Positions 62,947 to 64,000 of a stretch of DNA of 64,000 nucleotides are shown here, in pieces; the stretch's first letter is position 1; each line of letters opens with the position of its first letter. Under the pieces are notes generated by a model. It did no database searches. It worked only from the letters and a program-made list of their open reading frames with translations, and was not told the origin of the DNA. A program made the translations under genes and the position numbers. Source of the DNA: Hedera helix (Eukaryota; Streptophyta; Magnoliopsida; Apiales; Araliaceae); assembly GCA_947179155.2 (NCBI GenBank), contig OX359275.1, positions 40,644,898-40,708,897 of the forward strand, read 5' to 3'.

Positions 62947-64000
62947 CTATATTATGCAATACACAAAGAGTCAGCCACCTAACTCAGTGCAGTGTATAGC
63001 TCGCAGATTGGGCAAAGAACAAGAATTCAAGAAGTTCATTGCCTCGCATAATTCCAATGTGCAACTCAACTGGATGCAAGTCGTGTAAGCCCAGAAACAA
63101 GTGTTAAAAACAAAGCAAAGCTGAAGCACATACGTTTCTGTGCAATGCTCGAACTGATCTACAAAAGTTTTAACAAAAGTTGTACCCAAGCTCTCACCTG
63201 GACTGAAGAAATATTGTTACATTTCTAATAAAGGCCTGATAAATCCGATTTCATATTGAACAATATCAACCACCTTAATTTTTATGCGCACAACAACATA
63301 TGGCGCTCAAATATGCAAATATGCAATAGTCAGAGGAATTTAGAAACATAAAATTAGCACTAATTTAGATAATTATTTACAAAGATAACAATTCAACTGA
63401 ATTTTGCAACAAAGAATTAATTTGGAAGACGAGAGAGAGCAAATATTGTCATAATTTAGAAAATAATGTGCAACATTCGGAACTAAAAGCAAAAAATAGT
63501 AGGGAAATGATATTTGAGCTCCAGATTTTTTCCATTTGCGCTTCCCTACAAGCCCCTGCAAGCTTAAAATGTGTTCTTAGAGTACAAATGGAGAAATTTG
63601 GAGCGCAAATTTCATTCCCAATAATCACATAAATTGCCTACTACAAAAATAGTTGTGATATGGACAACTGGAAATCTGGAATATTGAAATAGTAAAAATT
63701 ATGCAATATTGATTACACAAGTCATGTTGTATAGAATTCAAGCAATAACGCCATCCATAATCAATCGATCACACGAAGCTTAAATCAGTAGTGAGGACAG
63801 AGAATCAAAACACTCATGCGCACACACGAACAGAGCCTTTCCCTGAATGAAATAAAATAAAATAAAATCCACAAGGTTTGATCTAGAAGCAGCAAAACAA
63901 CAAAAAATATATGGATGAATTTATCTTTTTCTTCCGACATAAAAGGAAATGGTCAGGCGAGTTTAAGGAAACGTGTTTCTACGTACAAAAATAGTACGTC
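62947..64000 (-). other. Intron 1 of the Ca2+-ATPase gene
   Basis: No sequence coding for the expected basic calmodulin-binding N terminus was found on the minus strand here. The region most likely belongs wholly to the first coding intron, which then exceeds 1.05 kb. An AAAAT-type repeat (AAATAAAATAAAAT) lies near 63850. No other gene is seen. Confidence 0.55.

Noticed and set aside
62947..64000. First coding exon of the Ca2+-ATPase
   Set aside because: No minus-strand reading frame here encodes the basic, Trp-containing calmodulin-binding segment expected, so it must lie beyond the window.

Overview
The window is nuclear DNA of a flowering plant, most likely a eudicot. Genes are interrupted by GT-AG introns, the sequence is strongly AT-rich, and non-coding space is filled with small inverted-repeat transposons, microsatellites and retrotransposon remains. 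The encoded families (class I formin, BTB-TAZ protein, D-type cyclin, ACA-type calcium pump, X8-domain cell-wall protein) are plant-specific or have plant-type architecture. I cannot name the species. Exon joins were worked out by hand from splice sites, reading phase and family similarity.

Layout. 1-8 kb: no gene I can support; possibly the upstream region of a gene to the left, then AT-rich repeats and one PIF/Harbinger-like MITE. 8.1-15.3 kb (+): a five-exon gene for a 103-residue coiled-coil-like protein of unknown function. 16.3 kb (+): an initiator tRNA-Met, followed by a locally duplicated tract that holds a deleted tRNA copy. 19.2-20.9 kb (-): a secreted protein with a degenerate GH17 domain and a C-terminal X8 (CBM43) domain. 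21.6-30.5 kb: gene-free and rich in MITEs. 30.7-35.8 kb (+): a class I formin whose second intron holds LTR-like sequence. 37.4-39.4 kb (-): a BTB/POZ-TAZ protein, convergent with the formin. 41-54.9 kb: transposon territory with a 2.68-kb solo-LTR-like insertion nested in an older MITE, a decayed Ty3/Gypsy gag, and tandem repeats. 55.4-56.8 kb (+): a D-type cyclin, D5-like. 58.7 to beyond 64 kb (-): an autoinhibited Ca2+-ATPase (ACA1/ACA2 type), convergent with the cyclin; its first coding exon lies outside the window and its large exon carries two apparent one-base deletions.

The genes do not form a pathway or cluster; this is ordinary plant gene order. I found no clearly new biological system. 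The points most worth a second look are the loss of both catalytic positions in the GH17-X8 protein, the two frameshifts in the calcium pump, several small transposons with intact target-site duplications (including a 169-bp hairpin), the solo LTR nested in a MITE, and the tRNA-linked local duplication.
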